Part shown: positions 36,508 through 46,009 of the stretch, one piece after another
Numbering within the stretch: position 1 is the first letter of the stretch
How the letters are laid out: the number at the start of each line of letters is the position of its first letter
DNA from: Chitinophaga fulva
GTDB lineage: Bacteria > Bacteroidota > Bacteroidia > Chitinophagales > Chitinophagaceae
Length of the DNA: 64,000 nt
Assembly (NCBI RefSeq): GCF_012927205.1
Contig: NZ_JABBGC010000001.1
Coordinates: forward strand, 1,364,001 to 1,428,000
Reading direction: 5' to 3'
The notes under the pieces: model-generated
Database searches by the model: none
What the model was told of the DNA's origin: nothing
The model's input: only the letters and a program-made list of their open reading frames with translations
Program-made: the position numbers and the translations under genes

Positions 36508-37641
36508 ATGAAAGAAAACCAGGATCTGTTAAGCGCTGTCGAAAAGTATTTACGGGGAGAAGCCTCCCCGGAAGAATGTGCGCTGGTAAATCAGTGGTAT
36601 CATTCTTTCGATGACGGGCAAGTGGTGGTAACACCAGAAGATGGCTTCAGCAAGGACGAGATTTTCAGCAGAATGGACGCAAAGCTGGCAGCGCTGATGT
36701 TGCAGCCGGCCCCTGCCCGTGGCAAAGTATTCCCGCTGTGGCTGAAACGCACGGCAGTTGCGGCCAGCGTCGCGCTGGTGCTGGGTACTGCGCTGTGGTT
36801 GCTGTCTGGCCGTAACCATATGTCCCTTACTTCCAAAGGTATGGCGGCTAAAAACGCCGCACCTGTTATGCCAGGAAGCAACAAAGCTATCCTGCTGCTG
36901 GACGATGGCAGCTCGGTGACCCTGAATGACAGTACCCAACAAACAATTGGCGATGCACGGGTACAGGGAGAATCCCTGGTATATGATCAGGCCGGCAATC
37001 CGGAGGGCATGAAATATAATACCCTGAAAACCCCGCAGGGCGGCCAGTTTGCTGTAGTGCTGCCGGATGGAAGCAAAGTGTGGCTCAATGCTGCCAGCTC
37101 ATTGAAATACCCTGTGAGTTTTAACAGCCAGCATCGGGTGGTGGAACTGACAGGGGAAGCTTACTTCGACATCACGCCAGATAAAAACAAACCTTTTACA
37201 GTCCGGGTAAATAACATGGAAGTACAGGTGCTAGGCACCTCTTTTAACGTAATGGCCTATCCCGAAGAAAAAAATATCAGAACAACCCTGATAACCGGGG
37301 CCGTAAATGTAAGTGCTGATAATTCAACCAAACATCTGTTACCCGGGCAACAGGCCGTGTTGGATGATGCCCGGCAATTCACCATCGCCAATGCGGACGT
37401 AAATACCGTCATGGCCTGGAAAAACGGCAAATTCGAGTTCACAGGAGAGGAAGTGGACGTGGCATTGCGGCAACTGGCAAGATGGTACGACCTGGAACTG
37501 CAATTTGAAGGAGGCGTTCCGGAAGAACATCTCACCGCGTCTTTTCCCAGAAATACCAGTCTGGACAATATCATCAAAATGCTGGAGCTGAGCGGTGTCC
37601 GCTGTAAACTGGATAATCGCAGGCTAACGGTCCAGCATTAA
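36508..37641 (+). CDS. FecR-family anti-sigma factor
   Basis: A 377-residue inner-membrane protein. The cytoplasmic N-terminal part (about 1-75) would bind the sigma factor. One membrane helix (about 84-103, AVAASVALVLGTALWLL) leads to the periplasmic FecR domain, with FAVVLPDGSKVWLNAASSL near 190 and VLGTSFNVMAY near 245. The C-terminal STN-like module (about 310-377) is typical of Bacteroidota FecR proteins. It should contact the STN domain of the SusC encoded next. It is flanked by the sigma gene and, downstream, by a repeat-rich spacer. Confidence 0.93.
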   Translation: MKENQDLLSAVEKYLRGEASPEECALVNQWYHSFDDGQVVVTPEDGFSKDEIFSRMDAKLAALMLQPAPARGKVFPLWLKRTAVAASVALVLGTALWLLSGRNHMSLTSKGMAAKNAAPVMPGSNKAILLLDDGSSVTLNDSTQQTIGDARVQGESLVYDQAGNPEGMKYNTLKTPQGGQFAVVLPDGSKVWLNAASSLKYPVSFNSQHRVVELTGEAYFDITPDKNKPFTVRVNNMEVQVLGTSFNVMAYPEEKNIRTTLITGAVNVSADNSTKHLLPGQQAVLDDARQFTIANADVNTVMAWKNGKFEFTGEEVDVALRQLARWYDLELQFEGGVPEEHLTASFPRNTSLDNIIKMLELSGVRCKLDNRRLTVQH

Positions 37642-37653
37642 TTATCGTCGTTA

Positions 37654-37740
37654 TCTAAATCATATAAATCTAAATCTAAGTCTAAATCGAAGTGAAAAAT
37701 CCAATCTAAATCGAAGTAAAAATCTAAGTCGAAAAAAAGT
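37654..37740. repeat. TCTAAATC-type direct repeats
   Basis: The spacer between FecR and SusC genes is built of short related words. TCTAAA/TCTAAG units recur from 37654 on, and a longer unit TCTAAATCGAAGT followed by an A-run and TC occurs twice (37681-37701 and 37705-37724). There is no inverted symmetry. It may be a slippage-generated satellite in the leader of the SusC transcript. Confidence 0.65.
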
Positions 37741-37856
37741 AATCAGAACAATGAACATTTCATCTTAAAGCCAGATGTAACATCTGTGTTATGGCCTGCT
37801 GTTGTCCATAACTAAACTATTCCGGTACCAATAACCTTTACCAAACACTGTGATGT

Positions 37857-40800
37857 ATGAGTAATCCTCAGTACAAAGGGGCTTCGTATGCCCTTAGATT
37901 CCACTTCTTCAAAACAATCCGGGTATTTAAACTGACCACGTTCCTGTTGGTATTGATCTCCCTGCAGGCGATCGCTTCAGGCTATGCCCAAACACTAACA
38001 TTGCATCAACGCAATGCTGCGCTGGCCGATATTTTCAAAAGTATTACCCAACAGACCGGGTACAGTTTTATGTACCGGAATGAAATGCTAGCCCGGGCGC
38101 AGCGTGTAACCATTGCTGTTACCGATGTGGACCTGAAAGCAGCGCTGGACATTTGCTTTCATGGACAACCGCTCACTTATTCCATCGTGGATAAAGTGAT
38201 TGTAGTAGATGCCAAAAAAGAAAAAACATTGATGGCCGCACCACAGGAAGATCTGCGCGGCCGGGTGGTAAATGATAAAGGTGAGAGCCTGCCGGGTGCT
38301 TCCATCGTATTAAAAGGGACTTCCAAACGGGTAGTGACAGATGAGAAAGGTGAATTCCTGATTAAAGATGCGGAAGCTGCTAATGCTGTGCTGGTGGTGG
38401 ACTACATCGGTTTTGAAAGACAGGAGGTAAATCTTCAGGGGCGTTCGTCCGTTACCGTTACCCTGAAACAGAAAAATGCAGACCTGGTGGATGTGGTCGT
38501 AGTAGGATATGCCACCCAGAAAAGAGTGAACCTCACAGGAGCAGTAGCTACCGTGACCAGCAAGAGCCTGGAAAACAGACCGGTGACCAATGTGTCCAGC
38601 GCATTGGCAGGGCTTAGCCCCGGTTTACAGGTACGCCAGAGCTCCGGTAAGCCCGGCTCCGACGGCGCCACCATACGCGTACGTGGCGTGGGAACGCTCA
38701 ATAATAGCGATCCGCTGGTCGTGATCGATGGTATCATCGGCAGTATGGACGCCGTTAACCCTACCGACATTGAAAGCATTTCCGTACTGAAAGACGCTGC
38801 TTCTTCCTCTATATATGGCACGCTGGCAGCCAATGGCGTGATCCTTATTACCACCAAAAAAGGTAACCGTAATCGTACTACCGTTACGTATAGTGGCACG
38901 CTGTCTTCTGTACAGCCCGCCAACATGCCGGAGTTCGTGAATGACTATGTGCGTTATATGAAACTGTATAACGAAAGCGCCCGTAACCTCGGACAGGCAG
39001 AACTGTTCAAACAACAAACCATCGATACGTGGGTGAATGCCAATGCGCATCCCAATGACCTGAACGCGGCAGGGATACCTAATTCCGTAGTATATGCCAA
39101 TACTGACTGGGCCAATACCGTGTTCAAACACAACATACTGCAACAACATAATATATCCGTTTCCGGTGGCAGCGAGAAATCCACTTTCCTCGTTTCCGGT
39201 GGCTTTCAGAACAACCCCGGCACCATGGAACATACTGAGGCCAAACGTTATCAGTTACGCCTGAACCTCGACAGTAAAATCAATAAGTTTATTACGGTCG
39301 GCACCCAGACATTTGCCTCCCAGGAACTTTTTGGATTAGGTAATACCGCGAATGCCTTCAACTTCCTCCGTCAGACAACACCGGGCGTTCCCGCGAGATA
39401 TGAAGGCAAATATGGTTTCCCTACCGCAACAGAAGAGTCCCAGACCGCCAATAACATCCTGCTGTACCTTAATAACGTTGCCGGGAAGAATGTGCAGAAC
39501 CGTTTCAACTCTACCGTATATGCTACACTCTCCCTCTTGCGTGGACTGACATTTGAAACTAAATTCAACTACCAGACCCGGTTCCGGGACATGCAATATC
39601 ACGATGTGCCTTTTGCCAAATGGGATTTGGCCAATAATGTGGCCAGGCAACCGGCCGCCACGCCCGACCAGCTCACCACCAGCGTGGAGCATAACAAGGA
39701 CTTTACCACCACGTTTGACAACGTATTGCGTTACCATACTCAGTTTAAGGGAGGGCATGACTTTGCTGCACTGGCAGGTTACAACCAGAACTACTACTAT
39801 TATAACCGCGATGCTGCCAGCAGAAAAGGCCTGGTATCAGAAGAGGTGACCAATATCAACGTAGCCGGCAATACCAACAACGTATTTGATGGAACAGAGT
39901 ATGACAATGCGCTTCGCAGCTGGTTTGGCCGTTTGAACTATGCCTACCGCGACAAATACCTGTTTGAGGCTAATCTCCGGTATGACGGTTCTTCCCGTTT
40001 TGCACCCGTTTCCCGCTGGGGCTACTATCCCTCCTTTTCTGCGGGCTGGCGCCTTACAGAAGAAACATTCCTGAAAGAAACGCTGCACAATTTCCAACAG
40101 CTGAAACTGCGCGGTTCCTGGGGTAAATTGGGTAACAACGGCGGGGGCGACAGGTCCCAGGGCAATTATGACTACCAGACACTCTACAACCCGGTGTACT
40201 ACTCTTATAATAACACCGCTGTGAATGCACTGGCGGTCACCAAATTCGGGAATCCCGGTCTGCTCTGGGAAGCTACGGCTATCGCGGATATCGGACTGGA
40301 TGCAACCTTGCTGAATAATGCACTGAATATCACCATCGACTATTACAGCAAAACCACCGACGGCATCATTACCTCGCCACCGATACCGCTGACCGCAGGT
40401 AATGCACAGGCCCCTACTGTCAATACAGCCACTGTTTCCAACAAGGGAATAGAGCTGGTGGCCAGCTACAGCCGTAAAATCGGGGAAGTGGATATCACGG
40501 TTGGGGGTAATTTTTCCTACAATAAAAACGTGATCACCAGCTACCGTGGCGCCTTCCAGGATGGTTACACCACTGATGCCAGCGGTAATAAAGTATGGGC
40601 GTCCAATATCGGAAAGGTGGCTTCCAACGATGGTAACAGATACCGGGTGGAAGGCCATCAGATCGATGAATATTATCTCCAGAAACTTTACCAGGGCAAC
40701 GGCAGTTACTTTAATGGCGACGGCAGTGTGAATGTTAATGGCGGCCCCAAAGACGGGATGGTCCGTACACCGCAGGACATGGCCTGGTTAAAAGCTATGA

Positions 40801-41444
40801 TGGCCGCGGGTTATACCTTTCTGCCTGCACAGGGTGTGGATAAAGGAAAAATCTGGTATGGTGATTTCATCTACGCAGACACCAACGGTGATGGTATTTA
40901 TGGCAATAACTACGACAGGTCCTTTTCCGGTTCGAGCGGTACGCCTAAATACAACTATGGATTTAATATCAGCGCTTCCTGGAAGGGACTTTACCTTAAT
41001 ATGATATGGGCCGGAAGTGCAGGACTGCAGTATTATTACAACGACCGCGGATACCTGAGCTCTGTAACGACCAACGGTAATGCCATCGGACTGGAAGTAG
41101 CCAATGATCACTACTATTATAATGATGCCAATCCATCTGATCCTGCCAATAATATCAATGGTAAATATCCCCGTTTGAAACTCAATACAGATCCGCAGAA
41201 TAGCCAGGACAACTATTTCTATCTCTATAACGCATCTTATCTGAAGCTGAAGAACCTGCAGATCGGTTACCAGATTCCGGAACGCCTCACCAAAAAGGCT
41301 GCCATCAACCGGGCTGTGGTGTATGTAAGTGGCGAAAACCTGCTGACCATCACCAAATATCCGGGCCTTGACCCTGAAATTGGCGCCAGCGTAGGGTATC
41401 CGACTATGAAACAGTATGCGTTGGGTCTTAATGTTACATTCTAG
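37857..41444 (+). CDS. SusC/RagA TonB-linked transporter with STN domain
   Basis: A 1195-residue outer-membrane transducer and transporter. The N-terminus has a signal segment ending near residue 45 (ASGYAQ), an STN domain (about 47-115, ADIFKSITQQTGYSFMYRN), a carboxypeptidase-like domain (about 130-210), and a plug with VLKDAASSSIYGTLAANGVI near 310-330. The barrel ends YALGLNVTF. The STN domain is the part that signals to FecR, matching the sigma and FecR genes upstream. SusD follows after 17 bases. The substrate is unknown; no degradative enzyme is in the unit. Confidence 0.95.
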   Translation: MSNPQYKGASYALRFHFFKTIRVFKLTTFLLVLISLQAIASGYAQTLTLHQRNAALADIFKSITQQTGYSFMYRNEMLARAQRVTIAVTDVDLKAALDICFHGQPLTYSIVDKVIVVDAKKEKTLMAAPQEDLRGRVVNDKGESLPGASIVLKGTSKRVVTDEKGEFLIKDAEAANAVLVVDYIGFERQEVNLQGRSSVTVTLKQKNADLVDVVVVGYATQKRVNLTGAVATVTSKSLENRPVTNVSSALAGLSPGLQVRQSSGKPGSDGATIRVRGVGTLNNSDPLVVIDGIIGSMDAVNPTDIESISVLKDAASSSIYGTLAANGVILITTKKGNRNRTTVTYSGTLSSVQPANMPEFVNDYVRYMKLYNESARNLGQAELFKQQTIDTWVNANAHPNDLNAAGIPNSVVYANTDWANTVFKHNILQQHNISVSGGSEKSTFLVSGGFQNNPGTMEHTEAKRYQLRLNLDSKINKFITVGTQTFASQELFGLGNTANAFNFLRQTTPGVPARYEGKYGFPTATEESQTANNILLYLNNVAGKNVQNRFNSTVYATLSLLRGLTFETKFNYQTRFRDMQYHDVPFAKWDLANNVARQPAATPDQLTTSVEHNKDFTTTFDNVLRYHTQFKGGHDFAALAGYNQNYYYYNRDAASRKGLVSEEVTNINVAGNTNNVFDGTEYDNALRSWFGRLNYAYRDKYLFEANLRYDGSSRFAPVSRWGYYPSFSAGWRLTEETFLKETLHNFQQLKLRGSWGKLGNNGGGDRSQGNYDYQTLYNPVYYSYNNTAVNALAVTKFGNPGLLWEATAIADIGLDATLLNNALNITIDYYSKTTDGIITSPPIPLTAGNAQAPTVNTATVSNKGIELVASYSRKIGEVDITVGGNFSYNKNVITSYRGAFQDGYTTDASGNKVWASNIGKVASNDGNRYRVEGHQIDEYYLQKLYQGNGSYFNGDGSVNVNGGPKDGMVRTPQDMAWLKAMMAAGYTFLPAQGVDKGKIWYGDFIYADTNGDGIYGNNYDRSFSGSSGTPKYNYGFNISASWKGLYLNMIWAGSAGLQYYYNDRGYLSSVTTNGNAIGLEVANDHYYYNDANPSDPANNINGKYPRLKLNTDPQNSQDNYFYLYNASYLKLKNLQIGYQIPERLTKKAAINRAVVYVSGENLLTITKYPGLDPEIGASVGYPTMKQYALGLNVTF

Positions 41445-41461
41445 GTTCTAAAAATTGACGT

Positions 41462-43231
41462 ATGAAAAAATTTAGCGTATTAATATATGGCACCGCGCTG
41501 CTGTCACTGGCCGGCTGTAAGAAAAACCTGTTGGACACGGTGTCCTATACACAGGAAAGTGACGCCCAGATGTGGACCACTGACAACCTCACCGACCAGG
41601 GCATGGCAGGTGTATATGCTGCGTTGAGATTGAATATCGACCAGGGCAGTGCCTCCGGCAATGAATTATATCAGTTCGACCGTTACGGTGTAGGCGGTAT
41701 GGTACGCGATGCGGATGCCTTACAGGTAGGGACCATCACGCCCAGCAACGGCATGTTCAGCAGCAACTGGAAACAGTTTTACGATGGTATTCTGCGTGCC
41801 AACACCGCTATTTTCAACATACCGCTGAAATCCCCTTCCCCAGCGGATAAAAAGGCGAGATATATAGCAGAGGCGAAATTCCTGCGTGCTTATTTTTATT
41901 CCCGCCTGAACCAGCTGTGGCATGGTGTACCGGTGTATCTCACGCCATTTACTGCCGATGACGCAGTGAAAGGCCGTGAAACAGAGGACAGCGTATGGAA
42001 AGTAGTGGTGAATGATCTTACCGATTGCATCAACGAGCCCAATCTGCCTCCCAAATATGGCAAAGGTAATGCGAGCTATGGCCATATCACCAAAGGTGCA
42101 GCTTATGCCTTAAGAGGCAAAGCCTACCTGTATACCCGTAACTGGGCTGCTGCCGCAGCTGATTTCGCCAAAGTACAGGAAGCGGGATATACCCTTTTCA
42201 CTGGAGATTACAAGGCGCTCTTTAAAGAAGCGAATGAACAAAGTGACGAGATGATTTTCTCTATACAGAACATTGCGGTGAATAACTTTGGTTCCACCAC
42301 GCAGTTTTTCTGTGGAAACAGAAGCTCCTTTGGTTCCTGCTGGAATACCTACCTGGTTTCCCCGGTGGTGGTAGACCTGTATGAAAAGGCCGACGGCAGC
42401 AAGTTTGACTGGAACACCGTTATCCCGGGATTTACGTCCCTGACGGCGCCACAAAGAGAGGTGTACTTTTTCAGGGATGGGCTTACAGCAGCTGAAATCA
42501 CTGCCGCCAATAACCGCGGACTGGATATGAGCAAATATCTGTCTAATGGCAATGAGGCCAGGGTCAAGTCAGCTTATGCCAACCGTGATCCTCGTTTAGC
42601 CGCTAACGTTATTACCCCCTATTCGGAATACATGGGTGTAAATGGCAGCGCCAACCAACCATATGTTTCCAGGTGGCCTTTCCGGTCCAATAACACGCCT
42701 GTGTGGGACCTGGCCACTGATACCAAAGCTTATTTCTATTACCTGCACCGCAAATTTGTATATGAAGGCGCTACCGAAACGATCAACCGTGCCTACGGTC
42801 CTACCGATTTCCCGGTGATTCGTTTTGCGGACGTGTTGCTGATGTGGGCAGAAGCTTTGAACGAGCAAGGATTTAGCCAGCAGTCGCTGGACTTGGTCAA
42901 CAAGGTGAGGGCGAGAGTTGGAATGCCTGCTTTGCAGAATGCAGATGTTACCAAACCGACTTATGTCGGTGATCAAACGGCTATGCGTGAGCGTATCCGT
43001 AACGAGCGCAGGGTGGAATTTGTGAATGAGGGCATCAACTATTTCGATGAGCTGCGTTGGAAAACATGGAAAGAAAAGACGTTTGCCGCTGGTGCTGGTA
43101 TCCAGCAGATCTGGGGAGGCAATGTGGTCAACTATTCCTGGAAAGGGGATTACATCTACTATTGGGCCATTCCTCAAAGCGAGATAGAACGTAATTCCAA
43201 CCTGGTACAAAATCCGGGCTGGATCAACTAA
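41462..43231 (+). CDS. RagB/SusD-family surface lipoprotein
   Basis: A 589-residue lipoprotein (lipobox LAGC near residue 19). The family's hallmarks are the N-terminal LTDQGMAGVYAALR helix, AEAKFLRAYFYSRLNQLWHGVPVYL near 140, and the C-terminal VDLVNKVRARVGM and RIRNERRVEFVNEGINYFDELRW, ending YYWAIPQSEIERN. It caps the SusC channel encoded 17 bases upstream. It closes the ECF-FecR-SusC-SusD locus, with a terminator 24 bases after the stop. Confidence 0.95.
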   Translation: MKKFSVLIYGTALLSLAGCKKNLLDTVSYTQESDAQMWTTDNLTDQGMAGVYAALRLNIDQGSASGNELYQFDRYGVGGMVRDADALQVGTITPSNGMFSSNWKQFYDGILRANTAIFNIPLKSPSPADKKARYIAEAKFLRAYFYSRLNQLWHGVPVYLTPFTADDAVKGRETEDSVWKVVVNDLTDCINEPNLPPKYGKGNASYGHITKGAAYALRGKAYLYTRNWAAAAADFAKVQEAGYTLFTGDYKALFKEANEQSDEMIFSIQNIAVNNFGSTTQFFCGNRSSFGSCWNTYLVSPVVVDLYEKADGSKFDWNTVIPGFTSLTAPQREVYFFRDGLTAAEITAANNRGLDMSKYLSNGNEARVKSAYANRDPRLAANVITPYSEYMGVNGSANQPYVSRWPFRSNNTPVWDLATDTKAYFYYLHRKFVYEGATETINRAYGPTDFPVIRFADVLLMWAEALNEQGFSQQSLDLVNKVRARVGMPALQNADVTKPTYVGDQTAMRERIRNERRVEFVNEGINYFDELRWKTWKEKTFAAGAGIQQIWGGNVVNYSWKGDYIYYWAIPQSEIERNSNLVQNPGWIN

Positions 43232-43254
43232 GAGTTATCCGAATACCTGTTATA

Positions 43255-43292
43255 AAAAAGCGCGCTACTGGTTTACCGGTAGCGCGCTTTTT
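43255..43292. terminator. Bidirectional terminator between SusD and desaturase genes
   Basis: Fourteen-base arms (43255-43268 and 43279-43292) with a GCGCGCTAC/GTAGCGCGC core, an A-run on the left and a T-run on the right. Confidence 0.88.
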
Positions 43293-43310
43293 AATGATAT
43301 ATCAGTTGTT

Positions 43311-44384
43311 TCAGGCAGCAGCCACGGCGGCTGCACGCTGTACTGTATTAATACGGAGGGTACGTTGTTTCAGGAAAGAGATGATTTCCGCATCGGACTG
43401 GAAACGATCGCCGATATTGACAAAATGTTTGGCCAGCAGATCATAACGTTTGGTCATCAGCCATAACCATACATGCAGGAAGTGGATACCATCAAATACG
43501 ACAGCGTCGTTAGCGATGTATTCGTCCAGCGTTTTACGGAAATGTACCGGATGTTCTGTCCAGTGCATGCTGGGTTTAACGTGATGGCTGATATGATAGC
43601 CATCGTTCCAGCATTTATGGTTGTACTTGGTATTGATGCAGGTAATACTGTTCTTGTAGCTGTTGTCCGGGTCTTCAGCGTCTATAAACGCGTGCTGTGC
43701 CCAGTTGCCTACCATCATAATAATACGGGAGATGATAAACGGCAGGATGAACACGACGAAGGTAGCCGGGAAATTGATGAAGGAAAGGCCTACGCAGGCA
43801 CCGATGAAAAAGAGTTCACCGCGGACCAGCTTTACCATCAGTTTACTCCTTTTTTTGCGGATATGGTACTTGGCGGTATCGTAAACGCCAAAAGTCACGA
43901 AAGACCAGAGGTAGTGGAGGAATCCCCGGAAAGAGTCGCGCTGGTACATCATGGTACAGCTGTCATCGTCCGGCATATTATTCTCCGGGTGGTGCATCCC
44001 GATATGGTGGGAATAGTAGGACTCCGGTGTTTGTCCAAACAACGGGCCTATTGCCCAGGGGAGGTAATTATTCAGGAAGCCGTATTTCTTTTCAAAGAAG
44101 GCGCGGTGGCTGGTGCAATGCAGCATCAGGCCGAAAGGGCCTTTGAAGGTGATATTGTTGAAAAACTGGTAAGCAATAGCAGCAGTCCACCAAAGCCAGT
44201 TGTTCACACCCGGCCAGTACATCAGGATGGCCAGTGGCCAGAGGGTGAAAGTAATCTTCAGGGTAAGGTATACAAAGGGAAGATCACGCTCGTCACGGAT
44301 CATCGACTTAAAAAGCCTGTCAAAGACAGTCTCCCGGTCAGGTTTAACGTAAACGGGATCTGTAAGATGGGTGAGTTGCTTCAT
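43311..44384 (-). CDS. Membrane fatty acid desaturase
   Basis: A 357-residue integral membrane protein. The three histidine clusters that bind the di-iron centre are visible: HCTSH near 108, HHIGMHH near 145, and HISHH near 265. Hydrophobic pairs around 50-85 and 195-235 fit the family's four membrane helices. It would put a double bond into membrane lipid acyl chains using oxygen. The Ala-rich C-terminus (QRAAAVAAA) is unremarkable. It is a single gene facing SusD and divergent from the LacI regulator gene. Confidence 0.88.
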   Translation of the reverse strand: MKQLTHLTDPVYVKPDRETVFDRLFKSMIRDERDLPFVYLTLKITFTLWPLAILMYWPGVNNWLWWTAAIAYQFFNNITFKGPFGLMLHCTSHRAFFEKKYGFLNNYLPWAIGPLFGQTPESYYSHHIGMHHPENNMPDDDSCTMMYQRDSFRGFLHYLWSFVTFGVYDTAKYHIRKKRSKLMVKLVRGELFFIGACVGLSFINFPATFVVFILPFIISRIIMMVGNWAQHAFIDAEDPDNSYKNSITCINTKYNHKCWNDGYHISHHVKPSMHWTEHPVHFRKTLDEYIANDAVVFDGIHFLHVWLWLMTKRYDLLAKHFVNIGDRFQSDAEIISFLKQRTLRINTVQRAAAVAAA

Positions 44385-44577
44385 ATTGCGTGTTAAAATG
44401 TCAAGTTGGCTACAATACCAGGTCGTAATTGCTTGATTGGCCGGTACTTACTCTGTTTCTGATCCAATAACGCATATTACAGGCTGATAGTATCCACATG
44501 CCCGGCCGCGCTGCTGTAAGATACCCATTTTACGGAGAGTTTGTAATGTTTTAACAGTTTTTTGTAATTTCCGGCCC

Positions 44578-44584
44578 CGTGCAT
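44578..44584 (+). promoter_or_regulatory. TTTCCGG box upstream of the LacI gene
   Basis: One TTTCCGG copy lies 79 bases before the LacI start codon. The same word is clustered four times upstream of the GH92 genes, so this may be an autoregulatory site. A single 7-mer on its own is weak evidence. Confidence 0.3.
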
Positions 44585-44662
44585 TCCCCGCATACCCGGC
44601 AACTAAACCTGTAATTATAAGCGGTGGTGCAATGGCCAAACCAATCAAACTAACAAGCAAGA

Positions 44663-45679
44663 ATGAAGAGACTTACGCTTAAGGATGTCGCTAAAATGGC
44701 CGGTGTGGCACCTTCTACTGTATCTTTTGTACTCAACGGCAAAGGGAAACAGATGCGGATACGTGACGAAGTCGCGGCCAAAATCATACAGGTAGTGGAG
44801 AAATCCGGTTACGAGCCCCACCGGGTGGCGGTAAACCTGCGTACCGGTCAATCCAAAACACTGGGCCTGATCGTGGAAACTATTTCCGGCAGTTTCTTTG
44901 CCAGCCTTGCCAAAACAATTGAAACGGAAGCGGAACTGATGGGGTACAACGTAGTGTATTGCAGTACGGAAAACAACGCCCAGAAAGGAGGAGAGCTGAT
45001 ACGGATGCTTGGCCGGCAGATGGTGGACGGATACCTGATTACTCCCGCGCCCGGTATGGAAAAAGAGATACAGCAGCTGGTACAGCATCATAAGCCTGTA
45101 GTGCTGATGGACAGTTATTTCCCTTCTATCAAGGCGCCTTATGTGCTGATCGATAATTTCGGCGGCGTGCAGCAGGGCATGAAACACCTGATTGAGAAAG
45201 GTTTCACCCGTATCGCCTTCGTGACAGTAGACGTGAAGCTGATCCAGCTGGAAGAGCGCCTGCGTGGCTACGTGTCTGCCCTGAAAGAACACAAGCTCCC
45301 CCTGCGTAAGAAACATGTACTGCACCTGAAGTACCACAAGCTCCGGGAAGATGCCCTTCGGGAAATGCAGGAGTTCATTGAAAGCAATCCTGACCTTGAA
45401 GCGATATTTTTTGCCACCAATTATCTCGGTATCCTTGGACTGGAAGCCATTGCCCGCATTGGTCTCCGTATGCCCGATGACGTGTCTGTGATCTGTTTCG
45501 ATGACCACGATATTTTCCGCCTGTATCCACCAGGCATCTCTGTGATAGAGCAGCCGATAGAAGGCATCGCCAAAACTGCGATTGCCATGCTGATGCAGCA
45601 GCTGGGTAAAAAACCGGTGCCTATTAAGAATCCCGCAGTAGAGCTGCCGGGACGATTTATCGTGCGCGGCTCCGCGTAA
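44663..45679 (+). CDS. LacI-family transcriptional regulator
   Basis: A 338-residue DNA-binding repressor or activator. The N-terminal helix-turn-helix and hinge are clear (LKDVAKMAGVAPSTVSFVLNG, about 5-25, and GYEPHRVAVNLRTGQSKTLGL near 47-67). A periplasmic-binding-protein-like sensor domain follows (about 63-338, with DGYLITPAPG and VSVICFDDHDIFRL). It should sense a sugar released by the enzymes encoded downstream. Two GH92 alpha-mannosidase genes follow on the same strand after 330 bases that hold operator-like boxes. A mannose or mannoside ligand is inference from that context. Confidence 0.94.
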   Translation: MKRLTLKDVAKMAGVAPSTVSFVLNGKGKQMRIRDEVAAKIIQVVEKSGYEPHRVAVNLRTGQSKTLGLIVETISGSFFASLAKTIETEAELMGYNVVYCSTENNAQKGGELIRMLGRQMVDGYLITPAPGMEKEIQQLVQHHKPVVLMDSYFPSIKAPYVLIDNFGGVQQGMKHLIEKGFTRIAFVTVDVKLIQLEERLRGYVSALKEHKLPLRKKHVLHLKYHKLREDALREMQEFIESNPDLEAIFFATNYLGILGLEAIARIGLRMPDDVSVICFDDHDIFRLYPPGISVIEQPIEGIAKTAIAMLMQQLGKKPVPIKNPAVELPGRFIVRGSA

Positions 45680-45710
45680 GCAGCGACGCGTATCATCACG
45701 CCAGGTCCTG

Positions 45711-45836
45711 TTTCCGGCACCGCTTATCCATTTTCCGGCAAAAAAATGGACAATACCTGCGATAGATCCAAAAATATGTATACATTTAAAAACTGTTTCC
45801 GGAGAAAATGATGTGAGTTTGGGGCTCCGGAAACAG
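45711..45836 (+). promoter_or_regulatory. TTTCCGG operator cluster before the GH92 genes
   Basis: TTTCCGG occurs at 45711 and 45732, and a perfect 12-bp inverted repeat, CTGTTTCCGGAG (45793-45804) and CTCCGGAAACAG (45825-45836), has a 20-base spacer. Each arm is itself nearly palindromic around CCGG, as expected for a LacI-family dimer site, and their centres are 32 bp apart, about three helical turns. Between them lies TGAGTTTG (45814-45821), one mismatch from the -7 consensus. A bound repressor would cover the promoter. The remaining bases from 45837 to 46009 would form the leader; I see no gene in them. Confidence 0.55.
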
Positions 45837-46009
45837 GGAGAGGATTCTGTGAATCTTTTTTTTCTGTATTGATGCTAAATCGATTTTTCTAATAATTGCA
45901 CGTAATGAAATACCGGCCGGCGAAAGCGGGGAAATTTTTGGCCCTGCCTGATCATCTTCCCTGCGCCTTTGCCCTCTGGTATCGATTTACCAAGAAACAA
46001 CACTACAAC

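Noticed and set aside
37654-37740. Possible CRISPR array or replication iterons
   Set aside because: Words are too short and irregular, there are no equal-length unique spacers, and no cas or replication gene is nearby.
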